Part shown: positions 21,170 through 31,580 of the stretch, piece after piece | How the letters are laid out: every line of letters starts with the position of its first letter | How positions within the stretch are numbered: the stretch's first letter is position 1 | The notes under the pieces: model-generated | Told to the model about the DNA's origin: nothing | The model's database searches: none | Seen by the model: only the letters and a program-made list of their open reading frames with translations | Position numbers and translations under genes: made by a program | Assembly (NCBI GenBank): GCA_038049695.1 | Contig: CP142451.1 | Coordinates: 65,973,501-66,037,500 of the forward strand | Direction of reading: 5' to 3' | Origin: Cinnamomum chago | Lineage: Eukaryota; Streptophyta; Magnoliopsida; Laurales; Lauraceae | DNA length: 64,000 nt

Positions 21170-21177
21170 TATAAATA
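21170..21177 (+). promoter_or_regulatory. TATA box of copia solo LTR
   Basis: TATAAATA in TTTTTGCTATAAATATGAG, about 20-165 bp downstream of two palindrome cassettes, which therefore sit where promoter-proximal elements would be. Confidence 0.6.
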
Positions 21178-22460
21178 TGAGTTCTTTCCTTTGCCAAAAG
21201 TTGGGAATTTTAAGGCCCTCCTTGAGGGGTTTTGAGGCAAATAGAAGGGAAATGAACTAAGGGATGAAGGGGGTCATTAGGAAAGCTAAAGCTTGGATTA
21301 ATGAAGTTAAATCTACAAGTAGGCTCTACTTTCCTTAATCATATGTTTTCATGCTTTGTTTTATTTTTGGTAAATCATTTGTAGCATGATAAACTATGTT
21401 GTGTTGTATCCTTAACATGTTTTATGTTTTGAATTGATTTATTGTTTTGGATACATCACCATTGATTCAATCCAAGTAGTACTTTATCTTTGGTAAATCT
21501 AAGTAGATCATGTTAATAAAAGAACCTTTGAAATTATATGTAACATGATTCCTATACTTGGTTGAATCTATGGTTGTTGTTTTTCAACATAAGAAAATCA
21601 CTTTCAAAACTATCTTATGTTTTGGATTCAACTTCTTTACAAATCATATGTTTTCATGTTTTGTTTTATCTTTGATAAATCTTTAGTAGCATGTTAACCT
21701 ATGATGTGTTGTATCCTTAGCATGTTTTATATTTTGAATTGATCTATTGTTTTGGATGCATCACCATTGATTCAACCCAAGTAGTACTTTATCCTTGGTA
21801 AATCTAAGTAGATCATGTTAATGGAAACATCTTTGAAATTAGATGTAACATGATCCATATACTTGGTTGAATCTTTGGTTGTTGTTTTTCATCATAAGAA
21901 AATCTCTTTCAAAATATATCTTATGTTGTGGATTCAACATCTTTACAAATCATATGTGAATTTGTTTTAAAGTTTTACAACTTGCTTTGCATTGATTGGT
22001 ATATCATATTCAAGTTGTATTTATAATCACATATGATTTGTCCCCTTATTTCAATCAAATCTATTTTTATGTTTTATGAGCTACATTGTTGATTTGATTG
22101 ACATCCCTATGCATCACATGTTTAGAGCTAATTAATTTCATACAACTTGTAAATCTTTGATCTCATTAACAAGTTGTTACTTTTAACATGTGATTAGCAT
22201 TTCCTCAATCATAAATGTTTTATGAGCTAAAACTTCAAAAGCCTTAGGCATACATTTATGAGCTTTCATTTTCAAAATGAATGAGGACATCACACACACA
22301 CATCATGAGCATACATCTTTGCATTCATTAAGTGTTTGTGTGAGTTAGTTTTTCACTTCCATATCCGCCTATTTAAGAGGCATTGTAATGAGCTTAATTG
22401 AATCTTCATCAAGTGTATTATAGACACTAACTTAGTGAGATAACCAACCTATGGTTGAAG

Positions 22461-22594
22461 AGGTTATTGCTTAGCCTATAAAAGCATAGTGTATAGGTTG
22501 ATGTTGAGCCTTGAAAAACATCATTGTAAAGGTTATTGCTAAGCCTTGAAAAGCATATTGTAAAGGTTATTGCTTAGCCTATTGAAAAGCATAA
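22461..22594 (+). repeat. GGTTATTGCTTAGCC repeats in copia solo LTR
   Basis: Three to four imperfect copies of GGTTATTGCTTAGCC with AAAAGCAT and TTGTAAA spacers. Related units form a 34-bp tandem array in the LTRs of the gag-only element on the other strand (54037-54190). Confidence 0.75.
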
Positions 22595-22883
22595 ATAGTG
22601 GAAATCCGGTGGGGTGTTGGTTCACAAGCCGGTAGTGGATGTAGGCATTGAGGCCGAACCACTATAAATCCTTGTGTGATGGTGATTGCTTTGTGGTGAT
22701 TCTTTTGTTAGCTTCCGCATCTTGTATGATAAATCATCACATGTGACTAGTTTGTTTTAAAGAAGTTAAAATTGGTTTTAATTGGTCATAAATGAAGCTC
22801 ACCCTATTCACCCCCCCCTCTAGGGTTCGGATCCCCAGGACTTACAATGAAACCCTGAAACCTGGGTTTTCTGTAGGTTGCAT

Positions 22884-23490
22884 GTACTCGGTCGACCGAG
22901 CACACTGAAACTGAGAGAAAACAGGTCTCAGTTATTTTCCTGCATGACTGATAGTCCAGTGTGCGCGGTCGACCGAGATCTGCCTCGGGTCCACCGAGCA
23001 AACTGAACTAAGAAAAATCTAACTCTCAGTTATTTTTCCTGCAGAACTGACAGTCTAGTGTGCGCGGTCGACCGAGCCCTGTGCCAGGTCAACCGAGCAC
23101 ACTAATTTCTACTGGAAATAACTGAGAATGGGATTTTTACCTCAGACCCAGATTTGTGTTTGTGCGGTCGACCTGGCCCTATTCCAAGTCGACCGGAGAC
23201 AAAGGAATTTGGAATTTAGACTGAGAGCTGGGACATCCATTTCACACAGGGTTTCAGTATGCGTGGTCGACCGCCCAGGCCAGGAGGTCGACTAAGCACA
23301 CATGAAGTCCCTGAGATCAGGACTTGCTTGCCAGGTGCCTGACCCAATTTTCTCAGTGCACTCAGTCGACCGACCAGGCCAGGAGGTGGTCGGTCGACCG
23401 AGCACACTGCACACAGGGTCGACCTGGGGGTCAACATCCTGACAATCCAGTGTACTCGGTCGACCGAGCCCTGTGCCGAGTCGACCAAGG
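22884..23490. repeat. palindrome cassettes, CGGTCGACCG type, in 3' LTR
   Basis: The same series as in the 5' LTR (8700-9212), with one more unit around 23275-23395. Several cores carry single changes on one side only (for example GGTCCACCGAG at about 22988 and GGTCAACCGAG at about 23088), showing decay since insertion. Confidence 0.88.
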
Positions 23491-25814
23491 ACACTGAATT
23501 CAGTGATTTTTCAGTTTTCACATTCTGAGGTTGTGTTGTTTGTGGGGCCCATTGACCATCCAAATGGACTTCTATTGATGTGCCAAGCCCGAGTCAATGA
23601 TGTGACTTAACCCTGACTCATGGGGACCACCAAGTAGGGTTTTGGTGGTATAATCTACGATGATTCGATCTTTAAACGTTGTTGATGATGCCCGTAACAT
23701 CAGGAGCACCTAACACAATATCCTTTGGCATCTGAGATTCCATTTAGAGATCAAATTACCTGAGATGGACCTGGACCTGAATGTGGTCCATTACCTAGGT
23801 TGGATTATTGATTTTTCCCTATTGATTCTCATACCTGAAGTTCATACTTCACTTATCTTATTTCTGTCACTCTTATGTCTTTACTATAGCTGATAACTGT
23901 TAATTAAATGGAAATGGATGACCTGAACCTAGGATATCTTAGAGGTGACCCGATGGTGTGATTGGGAGAACACTGACCCGTGTCTGTGGCTATGCGGGCC
24001 TTATTGTGGCCTATGTTTGGATATGCGTACCCTTAGATTGGAGAGGTGATTTATATTGGGATTATAACTCATGGTAGATGAGAATGAACTGTTTATCAGT
24101 GGAAATGGGCTTGTTACCTCGTTTGGACTGTTTTAGACAAGGCCATGTGTTTGATGGGCCTTGGTATGGATCCAACGAGTGGGCTTGGACTTGGATTGTG
24201 ATCCATGGATTGATTTGATATTGGAACCTCTTAGACTAGATGCTATATTTGTCCTGATTCTATATGTTTACCTTGCTCAACTGCCTAGATCATGTATCTT
24301 GATACTCTTTAACTATGTACCTGTCTTTAATCTTTTGATACATATGTCTTATGTTACTTGTATACTGTGACTTAACAGATCTTTAGATCTGACCCATTTT
24401 GGTGCTTAGGTCTTTACCCCGAGTACGCGGACGATGCGCTTGCGCTTGTAGAGGCGCCCGTAGCTGGAGATTACGGTTGGGGACCGACCGACCCAGATGT
24501 CGAGCCGGAGGTTGGAGAGCCAACACATGGGCTTTGAGTGGTTATCTTTGTTTGGTTTTTGAGAGGTTTTTGAGTGGTTTTTGTAGTGAGCTGGGTAGTT
24601 GTCAATTATGTAACTAACTTTTGTTCTTATTAATTGACACATTTAAACTGGACTACAGTTTCGCTCATATTTGATATATCATGATACCTATTGCTTCTGT
24701 TTCACTTCTTATGCTTCCGCAATTTAACCATTGATATTATGATGTTCAAAAGTTTTCAAATTGGACCTCACTGCGGACCTACGATCTTGGAAGTTCTCGA
24801 ATTTTTCGGGAAGTAGCGCGCCAACTTCGGATATTCTGATGACTTTCTCGGTATCTGGAATTGGGGCGTTACACACAACCAACTCAAATTTAAAACACTT
24901 CTCTCCCTTACTCTCATTCAAAACTTCTTCTAGCTGCAGAAAAACTCAAAACCCAGAGGAGAGAAAAGACTCCCTCATTCTCGTTCAAAACTTCTTCCAG
25001 CTACAGAAAACTAAACAACTAGAAGAGAGCTCTTTTCTCTCCATCTTCTTCACCTTGCATGCCCTACCATTTGAGCTTGGAATGAAGATCTAAGCACATC
25101 ATCTTCTTCATCTCCTTCCTAGCTCTCCATTGCACCCGTTTCTCCTGTAATTCCAACTGAACAACCACCTCCTTTTCTCCATTGCTTTTTGTTAGGACAG
25201 GCTCAGGTAAGAGGAACTTCCCAGCTTTCATCTATGGTCTTGTTAGGTCTTCTAGACTCCTATTTTCAAACATGCAAAGCCTCTTATGAGATGGGTTTTT
25301 CTTTCGTTTTTGAGGTTTTCTTATGGGACTTTTGTAGATCTTTGGTCCACTTATTGAGCGGGAATTTTGAGAAGGAATTAGAATGCTTTTGGGCTAAGGC
25401 AAGTAATCTTTCTAGATATGTGCATGCGTTAATTTAGACATTTTGTTTGCGAAGTGCTTGATTTCATCTACTAGATTTACAATTGTTCTTGTTATTAGCA
25501 GGCTTGTGTAGTTTGAGATCCATTTGTATACTTGCATGCATGTTTTACTTGTGTTGCTTTGGAAATTTGTTTATAAGCTAAATTGAAATTTGTTTGATAA
25601 TTGTTCTTGTTTTAGAATGGAATATTTGATAAGCATGAATGTTTTATGGTTAAATGATGGTTTTGGAGAATGGAGTTTGATGTTGAAATGGTTGGAAGTT
25701 AGGTTTTTGGAGAGCATGGAGGCTCTGGAAGTGGAGGGACTTATCAAGCAAAGAAGGGATGTGAAATGGGAAGGAGAATGGCTAAAACAGAACTTGAAAT
25801 GCAGTTTTCCGTAG

Positions 25815-26015
25815 GTTAGCGGTCAGTTGGCGGCTAGCCAACAGTTGACCAACCCTCGCCGATTACAATTTCAAAAACCAACTTTTTGTCAGGAGGGTCG
25901 GCGGTCAGCTGTCGGCTAACTGCTAGGTGACCGATAGGTCACCGACCTCAGCGTTTACAATTCCAAAAAGTGACTTTTTCTGGCGGCTAGTCGCCAGGTG
26001 ACCAAGTGCTGACCG
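25815..26015. repeat. degenerate palindrome cluster in split gypsy LTR
   Basis: GC-rich stretch with partly self-complementary words such as GGCGGCTAGCC, GGTCGGCGGTCAGC, GGTGACCGATAGGTCACCGACC in pieces, and GGCGGCTAGTCGCC. It sits at the same relative place in the LTR as the clean clusters of the other gypsy LTRs. It looks like an old, eroded or faster-changing version. Confidence 0.6.
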
Positions 26016-26903
26016 AGAACTTCAGAACGAGATTGTTTGGTGAATATTTATGGAGATGAAAACCCAAAATATTTCAAGAGCTTTTAACTTGATATTGTGC
26101 ACTTGGAATCTGGAATGTCGTTTAGCTTCGGGGGCACCAACTCATTTCTAAATTTTGACATTTGAGTTTCAAATACAAAAGGGTCAAGTTATGGGGTCTT
26201 AGAATATGCTTGAGAAGTTTGTTTTGGAGACTAGAGGTTGAATTGGAGGTTATCGGTTTGTATCTATTTTGGCTTATAAATACAAGCTTTGTTTTGAAAT
26301 ATTTCAAGAGCCAAAAAGGGATCTTGTTTTCAAGAAAACTCTTGATTTGAGGATTTTTTAGGGGACCACTTCGTGTGTTTTTACATGCTAATAGCTTATG
26401 CTATCCTGCCTTGCCTTGTTTTGCCTTGTCCTGACTAGCGGCTCCCCCTTTTTACGATTTGTCTTGTAAATGTAATTTCGTTTTGTGCATTCATGAAATT
26501 GAGTAGATACCACTGAGCTTGGACTGCCATATCATCCTGATTGGCTAGTCTGAGGGTCCTTAAACACTTGGACTGTCTGCAGACTGGTCATACACTTTGT
26601 CCGTGCTTCATGTTTTGTGGTCGGACCCCGTGTACCTTTTGAGGTGTGGGACCTTGCTTTGTCTTACTTGCTCTTGTCATCTTGTATGCTAGAGAAGGAT
26701 GGGCTCAATGTGGGTTTTTCATTTATGATAAAATTTATGTATTCATGCTAGATTTTTGTCTTGTATATTACTCCTAGATTTTTCACTAACTCCTTCATCT
26801 TTTGGCTATGTGCTTGTTTCAAATTCAATATGTATTTTAAACTTTGGGTCTTTCAAACTCAATTTATGTGTATGATTCGTATGCTCAGTACCTAAATTGA
26901 TCA

Positions 26904-26928
26904 CCTGCCAGACTGTCGTGTCTAACCC
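26904..26928 (+). repeat. conserved LTR hairpin block
   Basis: CCTGCCAGACTGTCGTGTCT then AACCC. Arms AGAC and GTCT pair around TGTCGT; GGGGCTCAGGT follows. Confidence 0.7.
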
Positions 26929-27563
26929 TTGTTATCTTGGGGCTCAGGTGTGGGCGCTGATGCCTATGAGGAGGAGCGTTCAGAGGAGGCGGTTGAGTCG
27001 CCGCATGATCAAGAGTGGCAACCCGACGATGTTATCTAGATGTCGGGTAGGATCATGAGACGTGGATCACATTTTGAGAGGACTCTTATCTTTTGTTCAT
27101 TTTGGAAATGTATTGGCCTCTATTAGCCTCTTATGGGTTGTAAACTTAACTTACTTTTGTTAACTTTGAAACTCTATTATGGGCATGCTTTATATTACAT
27201 TTCTCCCTCTGAAATTATGTCTCATGATTTTATATATGTTTTGTGTGATTTGCGACATGCTTCCGCAACCATGACAGTGTGTTTGTCTTGGAATCCTCAC
27301 CATGGAAACCTGTGTGAAAATGCGCACGTGGACGGTGAGTTGCTCCTCGTTCTGCGTGTGCACCGCTCTCGATCCCGGATTTGTCCTAAAACCCAATCCA
27401 AGGTTGCGGCACTTTCGATTAATCAAATTTTCAGTGTCAAGAGATCTAATTTAAAACAGATTATTCAAAGTGTCTGTAAGCTGTTTTCATTTCTGTCGTC
27501 TGTCATTTCCAGATTTATAGCTTAATTTCCTCAATTTTATAATGTCAGTAAAACCCACTCATT

Positions 27564-27965
27564 GTAAAATTGGATGGCACCAATTATTCATATTGGCCCC
27601 ATCTCATGGAAAATCAACTAAGGTGGTTAAAACCTACAAATACATTTCGGGGAAAGTTGAAGCTCCAAAGGAATCAGATTCCAAATATGAAGAATCTGAG
27701 GCAGATATTGGTAAAAATAACTCATGCATCACCAACATCATTGATCCGACAATTGTGTGACAATTGACCAATTCCCATTAGAACACGCAACGGACGTATG
27801 GGACTACCTCTCCTTTCTATATACTCAGACCAGTTGAGCCCCCGCCAATATCAAGAATGTGTGACACAAAAACTACTGAACAAGGAAATGAGTCCATACA
27901 TGAATTCTACATCCACATAAATGGATTGTGGGCTCAATTAGCATGAACCCGAAAGCCCCAATTCA
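27564..27965 (+). pseudogene. copia gag fragment (decayed)
   Basis: KLDGTNYSYWPHLMENQLRW opens a Ty1/copia gag N-terminal domain (the family with the KLDGxNYxxW start). It continues through frameshifts with NNSCITNIIDPTIV (near 27717), a phrase like EQGNESIHEFYIHINGLWAQ (about 27877-27936), then loses similarity. Several frame changes and stops are present. No LTR, PBS or pol attaches to it here, so it is an orphan fragment. Confidence 0.75.
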
Positions 27966-27999
27966 TTTGTATAGGTAACGAGGGGGAGGGGAACAAAAG

Positions 28000-28330
28000 T
28001 GAACGGAGCTAGGGTTTTCTCTTCCGGGGGACGGAATGGGAGAGGGGGAGGGGGAGGGGGAAGGGGAACGCAAAAGTTTCTCTTAACGAGAAATTTGAGA
28101 AAGAATTACAAAAAAGTTATTACATTATACTATAAAAATTACTATTACATTATAATGGGTACAAAAAGTTAAAGACTAGTTATTACAAGACTAGTTATTA
28201 CATTATACCCCAAATGTGTTAAAAAGTTGAATTTAGATTGCATTTTATATCCTACAACGTTTTAAAAAGGGGTACAAAAGACTAGAGCAGAATTGTAATT
28301 TGCGTAGTTTTTAGCCTTTTTCTTTGAGAT
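28000..28330. other. spacer with G-tracts
   Basis: Contains G5-A-G5-A-G5-AA-G4 at 28044-28066, able in principle to form a G-quadruplex, followed by AT-rich sequence with repeats of TTATTACATTATA near 28120-28210. No gene is seen. Confidence 0.6.
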
Positions 28331-28431
28331 AATTAGCAAAAGGTCCCTAGAATTGAATCTTTTCAGCCTCCAGTCCAGGCAAATTCTTTTTAAGGGCTCT
28401 AGTCCAAACAGCTAGACTGTTTGCAGCCAGA

Positions 28432-30612
28432 GGTCCCTGAATACAATTTACATGACTAATTTGCCTTCTTTCAACTATTTAGGCAACTAGATTTGAATTT
28501 TAAAATTTCAAATCTTGGATTCCCCCTCCTCATTCCTAGGTAGACGAGATTCAATCCTCAGGATTTTTTAACCCCTTTCAGCGATGGATGGGCAACTACC
28601 GAAGGTTCCTTCCTTCTTCTCCGGTGAGTGTAGCTAGACCCTACACGTAACCACGTTGCAGAGGAAACAAAGTTCTCCGTTGGTTCAAAAGAGGAGAAAA
28701 TAAAACAAGCCAGGGACTTGGTTTGCAAATCCAAAAAGTTGCAGAGAATGTGTTCGGTTTGGATTCAAGTTTGCAGATGACTGAGAACGATGTAAGGACA
28801 AAGGAGTGTCATGAAGATATTAATTCAAACAACAGACGTGTGATCCGATGTCGTAGAAATCGGATACTTCATCAAAACTGAAGTCAACTCAAAACCCATG
28901 GTTCTCAAATGTCCTTGTTCGTTTTGTAATCTGATTGAATGAAGAAGACAATCAGCCAACACAAATCAGTTCATAACAAGCTATGTCTCGGGCACATCCA
29001 TCTCCAAACCACCATGAAGGAAGTTCGGCTTGCCAGCGTCCGTTGTTGTTGCACCTCACGTCGCCTAAGAAGAAAACCGCTTCTGGTTACAGAAACCAGA
29101 ACGAAGAAGAAGGGATCTGGGCAGGTTGTGTCCAAGTTAGAGTTGGATTCGGGTTGTGACCAATCTTGTTCTTTTGCTTCCACGTTCAGCACAGGGATCA
29201 GACCCCTCTTCTCGACTTGCATGTGGCCAACCAATCTTGTGATCAGCAGTAGATCTATGATGCAGCCAAGAACCCTTTTCAAGATCTGATTTGATCTCCT
29301 CCGTCCTCCATTGATTTTTCAAATTTATCTGAATTTTAAGTTTTTGTCAAATTTATTTGAATTTTGCACAAATTTATCTGAGTTTCGGAACAATTTTTTC
29401 TAAGTTATGGACAAACCTAGCTGAGTTCTTGACAAATTTATGTGAATTCTGGAACAAATTTATCTGAGTTTTTGTCAAGTTTATCTAAGTTTTAACAAAT
29501 TTATATGAGTTTCTGTCAAGTTTATATGAGTTTTTCATTTTTTGTCAAATTTATTTAAGTTTTGCGCAAATTTATCTGAGTTCTGAAAAAAATTCTCTGA
29601 GTTCTGGACAAATCTATCTGAGTTTTTGACTAATTTATCTAAGTTCTGAAAAAATTTATCTGAGTTCTAGACAAATCTATCTGAGTTTTTGACTAATTTA
29701 TCTGAGTTCTGGACAAATCTATCTGAATTCTTGACAAATTTATTTGAGTTCTGAAACAAATTTATCCGAGTTCTGGACAAATCTATCTGAGTTTTTGGAA
29801 AATATATTTTAGTTTTCGAAAAATATATTTGACTTTCTGACAAATTTATCTCCATTTGGAAAATTTTAACGAGTTTTTGAACTAAACTCAGGCTGTTCTT
29901 TTGAAATTTATTTGCATTTTTTAAAATAAATTTAACTGAGTTTTAAAAAAAATACTTTAGTTTTTTGCAAATTTTTCTAAGATTCGAAAAATTGAGTTAT
30001 CTTAGTTTTGGCAAATGTATTTGCATTTTTTAATTTTATTTGCGTCCTTTGACATTTATTTACACTTTTTGAAATTTATTTCAATTTTTTGAAATTGATT
30101 TTCATCTTTTGAAATTTATTTATATTTTTTAAAATTTATTTGGATCTTTTGAAATTTATTTGCGTCTTTTTAAATTGATTTTCATTTTTTGAAATTTACT
30201 TATATTTTTTGAAACTTATTTGGATCTTTTAAGATTTATTTGTGTCTTTTTAAATTTCTCTGCCTTCTTTTGAAATTTATTGTGTTTTTTGAAATTATTG
30301 CATTTTTTTAATTTTATTTGCGTTCTTTCGAATTTATTTGTATTTTTTTGGATTTATTTGTGTTTTTTTATTTTATTTTCGTCTTTTGAAATATATTTAC
30401 ACTTTTTGAGATTTATTTGGATCTTTTGAAATTTACTTGGCTAATTAAATGGTAGTTGACCATTATTAATGGCATATCCCACTTTTCATGGGATATGATT
30501 TGGAAGAAAAGGTAAATTAGACATCTTATGTCTTCAAATTTGGAAAAATGACCTATCACACTATGAAAAAAGATTGTGGACCTAAGGCAATAAAGTGACA
30601 TGTTCAGGGACC
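28432..30612. mobile_element. possible non-autonomous DNA transposon (weak)
   Basis: AGGTCCCTGAA...ACATGACT...TTTGCC near 28433-28470 reappears inverted near 30575-30612 (on the minus strand AGGTCCCTGAACATGTCACT then TTATTGCC). This would make terminal inverted repeats of an element of about 2.2 kb. It encloses unassigned sequence (28470-29320) and the 21-bp minisatellite. No target duplication was identified. Confidence 0.35.
29320..30440. repeat. 21-bp minisatellite with two variant blocks
   Basis: About 50 imperfect units. The first block (29320-29870) repeats units like GAGTTCTGGACAAATCTATCT. The second (about 29990-30440) repeats units like TTTTGAAATTTATTTGGATCT. Both have a 21-bp period, so one probably derives from the other. 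A period divisible by three keeps short frames open by chance; on the minus strand 29667-29855 reads as heptapeptides like NSDRFVQ, which I do not take as a gene. Confidence 0.85.
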
Positions 30613-30737
30613 TGTCGCCGAATGCCCCCTTTTCTTTTAGGATTTACCAAAAAAATCACCTTAGTTGCGGACTATATCAAAAAGGCCCTCTTAGTTTCCC
30701 TCGCATGGAAGTGGTCCCCTAGTACCAATTCCCCCCC

Positions 30738-30738
<1 letters not shown>

Positions 30739-30777
<39 letters not shown>

Positions 30778-30820
30778 CGCCCCCCTTCGCTTCTTTTTTT
30801 TTTTTTTTGTGTGTGTGTGT
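30739..30820. repeat. poly-C, poly-T and GT microsatellite block
   Basis: A run of 38 C (30739-30776), preceded by C7-A, then GCGCCCCCC, a T run (about 30793-30808) and a GT repeat. Homopolymers of this length are prone to assembly error. Confidence 0.85.
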
Positions 30821-31406
30821 GAGTGTGAAAACAAGTGAGGATCAATAGGGGTCAATATCGGCCCTTCACTGGATCGACCTTTAAAACGCGAAAAAACCTA
30901 GTTTTCCCATTATTTCCTCCTCCTCTCTTCCGCAAACCTTTAGATAAATGAAAAGCATTAGTTGAGAAATAAGAACGAACGTACTTCGGAATGAGAAAAC
31001 AAAGAAGGAATGGAATGAAAGAAAACATAATAAAGGTAAAGATAACTACAACCGAAAAGAGCACATACATGTGATTTGGTAAAAGGAATGGAATTAATGA
31101 AGGGTTATATTATGAAATATTTGAAAGAACAATGTAGCGTGTCATCGGCCATGAAGAAATGAGTAATTATTAGGTTAATAGGCTTAAAATAACATTACAT
31201 GAGAGGAAAGAAATTATGGGACTCAAGCATGATGGGAGAAGTCTCCAATTTGAAAGAGATATTTGACCGATCCTTTCGTAAACAAATAAACAAATTAAAA
31301 CAAATAAAACTCTTATCTTGATTGACTAATACTCATGAAAATAAGCTCAATATTAGAATCCTGTTATAATACCAATGAAAATAGAAGACAATGGCCCTAA
31401 TCTAAG

Positions 31407-31580
31407 ACTCCTAACATACTTGTATCCTTTAGAAGCTTTAAAGATTCCTAAATAGAACCCACAAGCAACTAGGGCTGTCCTTGACTTATTATAACTCCTA
31501 ACATACTTGTATCCTTTAGAAGCTTTAAAGATTCCTAAATAGAACCCACAAGCAACTAGGACTCTCCTTGACTTATTTAT
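31407..31580. repeat. tandem duplication, 87-bp unit
   Basis: ACTCCTAACATACTTGTATC starts at 31407 and 31494, and a third partial start (ACTCCTAACAAACTTGG) lies at about 31582. The copies are nearly identical, through ACAAGCAACTAGG. Confidence 0.9.

Larger units (their letters stand above)
20634..22846 (+). mobile_element. Sirevirus-like copia solo LTR (2213 bp) nested in the 3' LTR
   Basis: Starts TGTTAGGAATTTTG and ends CCCCAGGACTTACA. The perfect target duplication ATGAA (20629-20633 and 22847-22851) matches the single ATGAA at the same point of the intact 5' LTR. The ends resemble the LTR of the tandem gag-only element at 53766-55692 (TGTTAGGGATTTTG ... CTTTCA), as do the AATTTGATGGATGC phrase and the GGTTATTGCTTAGCC repeats (22461-22594). 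A TATA box TATAAATA lies at 21170-21177, with palindromes directly upstream. Confidence 0.92.
7638..24873 (+). mobile_element. full-length chromovirus-like Ty3/gypsy element with two nested solo LTRs
   Basis: 5' LTR 7638-10947 and 3' LTR 19600-24873 both start TGTGAGGCCCCATCCC and end GTTACA. Next come PBS (10954-10965), gag with zinc knuckle, protease, RT, RNase H, integrase with a chromodomain-like tail, and a purine tract at 19586-19599. Integrase after RNase H is the Ty3/gypsy order. The target duplication reads CACGA (7633-7637) and CACAA (24874-24878), differing by one G-to-A at a CpG. A 3832-bp gypsy solo LTR splits integrase and a 2213-bp copia solo LTR splits the 3' LTR. The long LTRs and the C-terminal tail suggest the Tekay/Del lineage; this is inference. 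Confidence 0.88.
19600..24873 (+). mobile_element. 3' LTR of chromovirus-like element, interrupted by a copia solo LTR
   Basis: Matches the 5' LTR closely from TGTGAGGCCCC to GGGGCGTTACA. Own sequence is 19600-20633 and, excluding the duplicated target, 22852-24873 (about 3056 bp). It lacks the 5' LTR segment 9952-10319 and has an extra segment of about 100 bp inside the palindrome cluster (about 23275-23375). Both LTRs keep the TATA box and the conserved hairpin (here 24376-24395). Confidence 0.88.
24874..27390 (+). mobile_element. right part of the old split gypsy LTR
   Basis: Continues from the CACGA/CACAA target site. It has degenerate palindromes (25815-26015), a block GATACCACTGAGCTTGGACT near 26506, the conserved hairpin at 26904-26928, a CTTCCGCAACCATGACAG phrase near 27261 and GGAATCCTCACCATGGAAAC near 27290. 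These occur in the same order in the LTR at 38169-41056. The 3' end is not clear; similarity fades near 27390. With 6745-7234 it totals about 3.0 kb. Confidence 0.7.

Noticed and set aside
28971..29289. Overlapping frames of about 100 codons on both strands
   Set aside because: No recognisable motif and no splice or promoter context; probably transposon interior.
29667..29855. Open frame with heptapeptide repeats (NSDRFVQ)
   Set aside because: The 21-bp minisatellite keeps frames open by its period; no start context, domain or promoter.
30595..30822. Frame with a long proline run
   Set aside because: The prolines come from the 38-C homopolymer.
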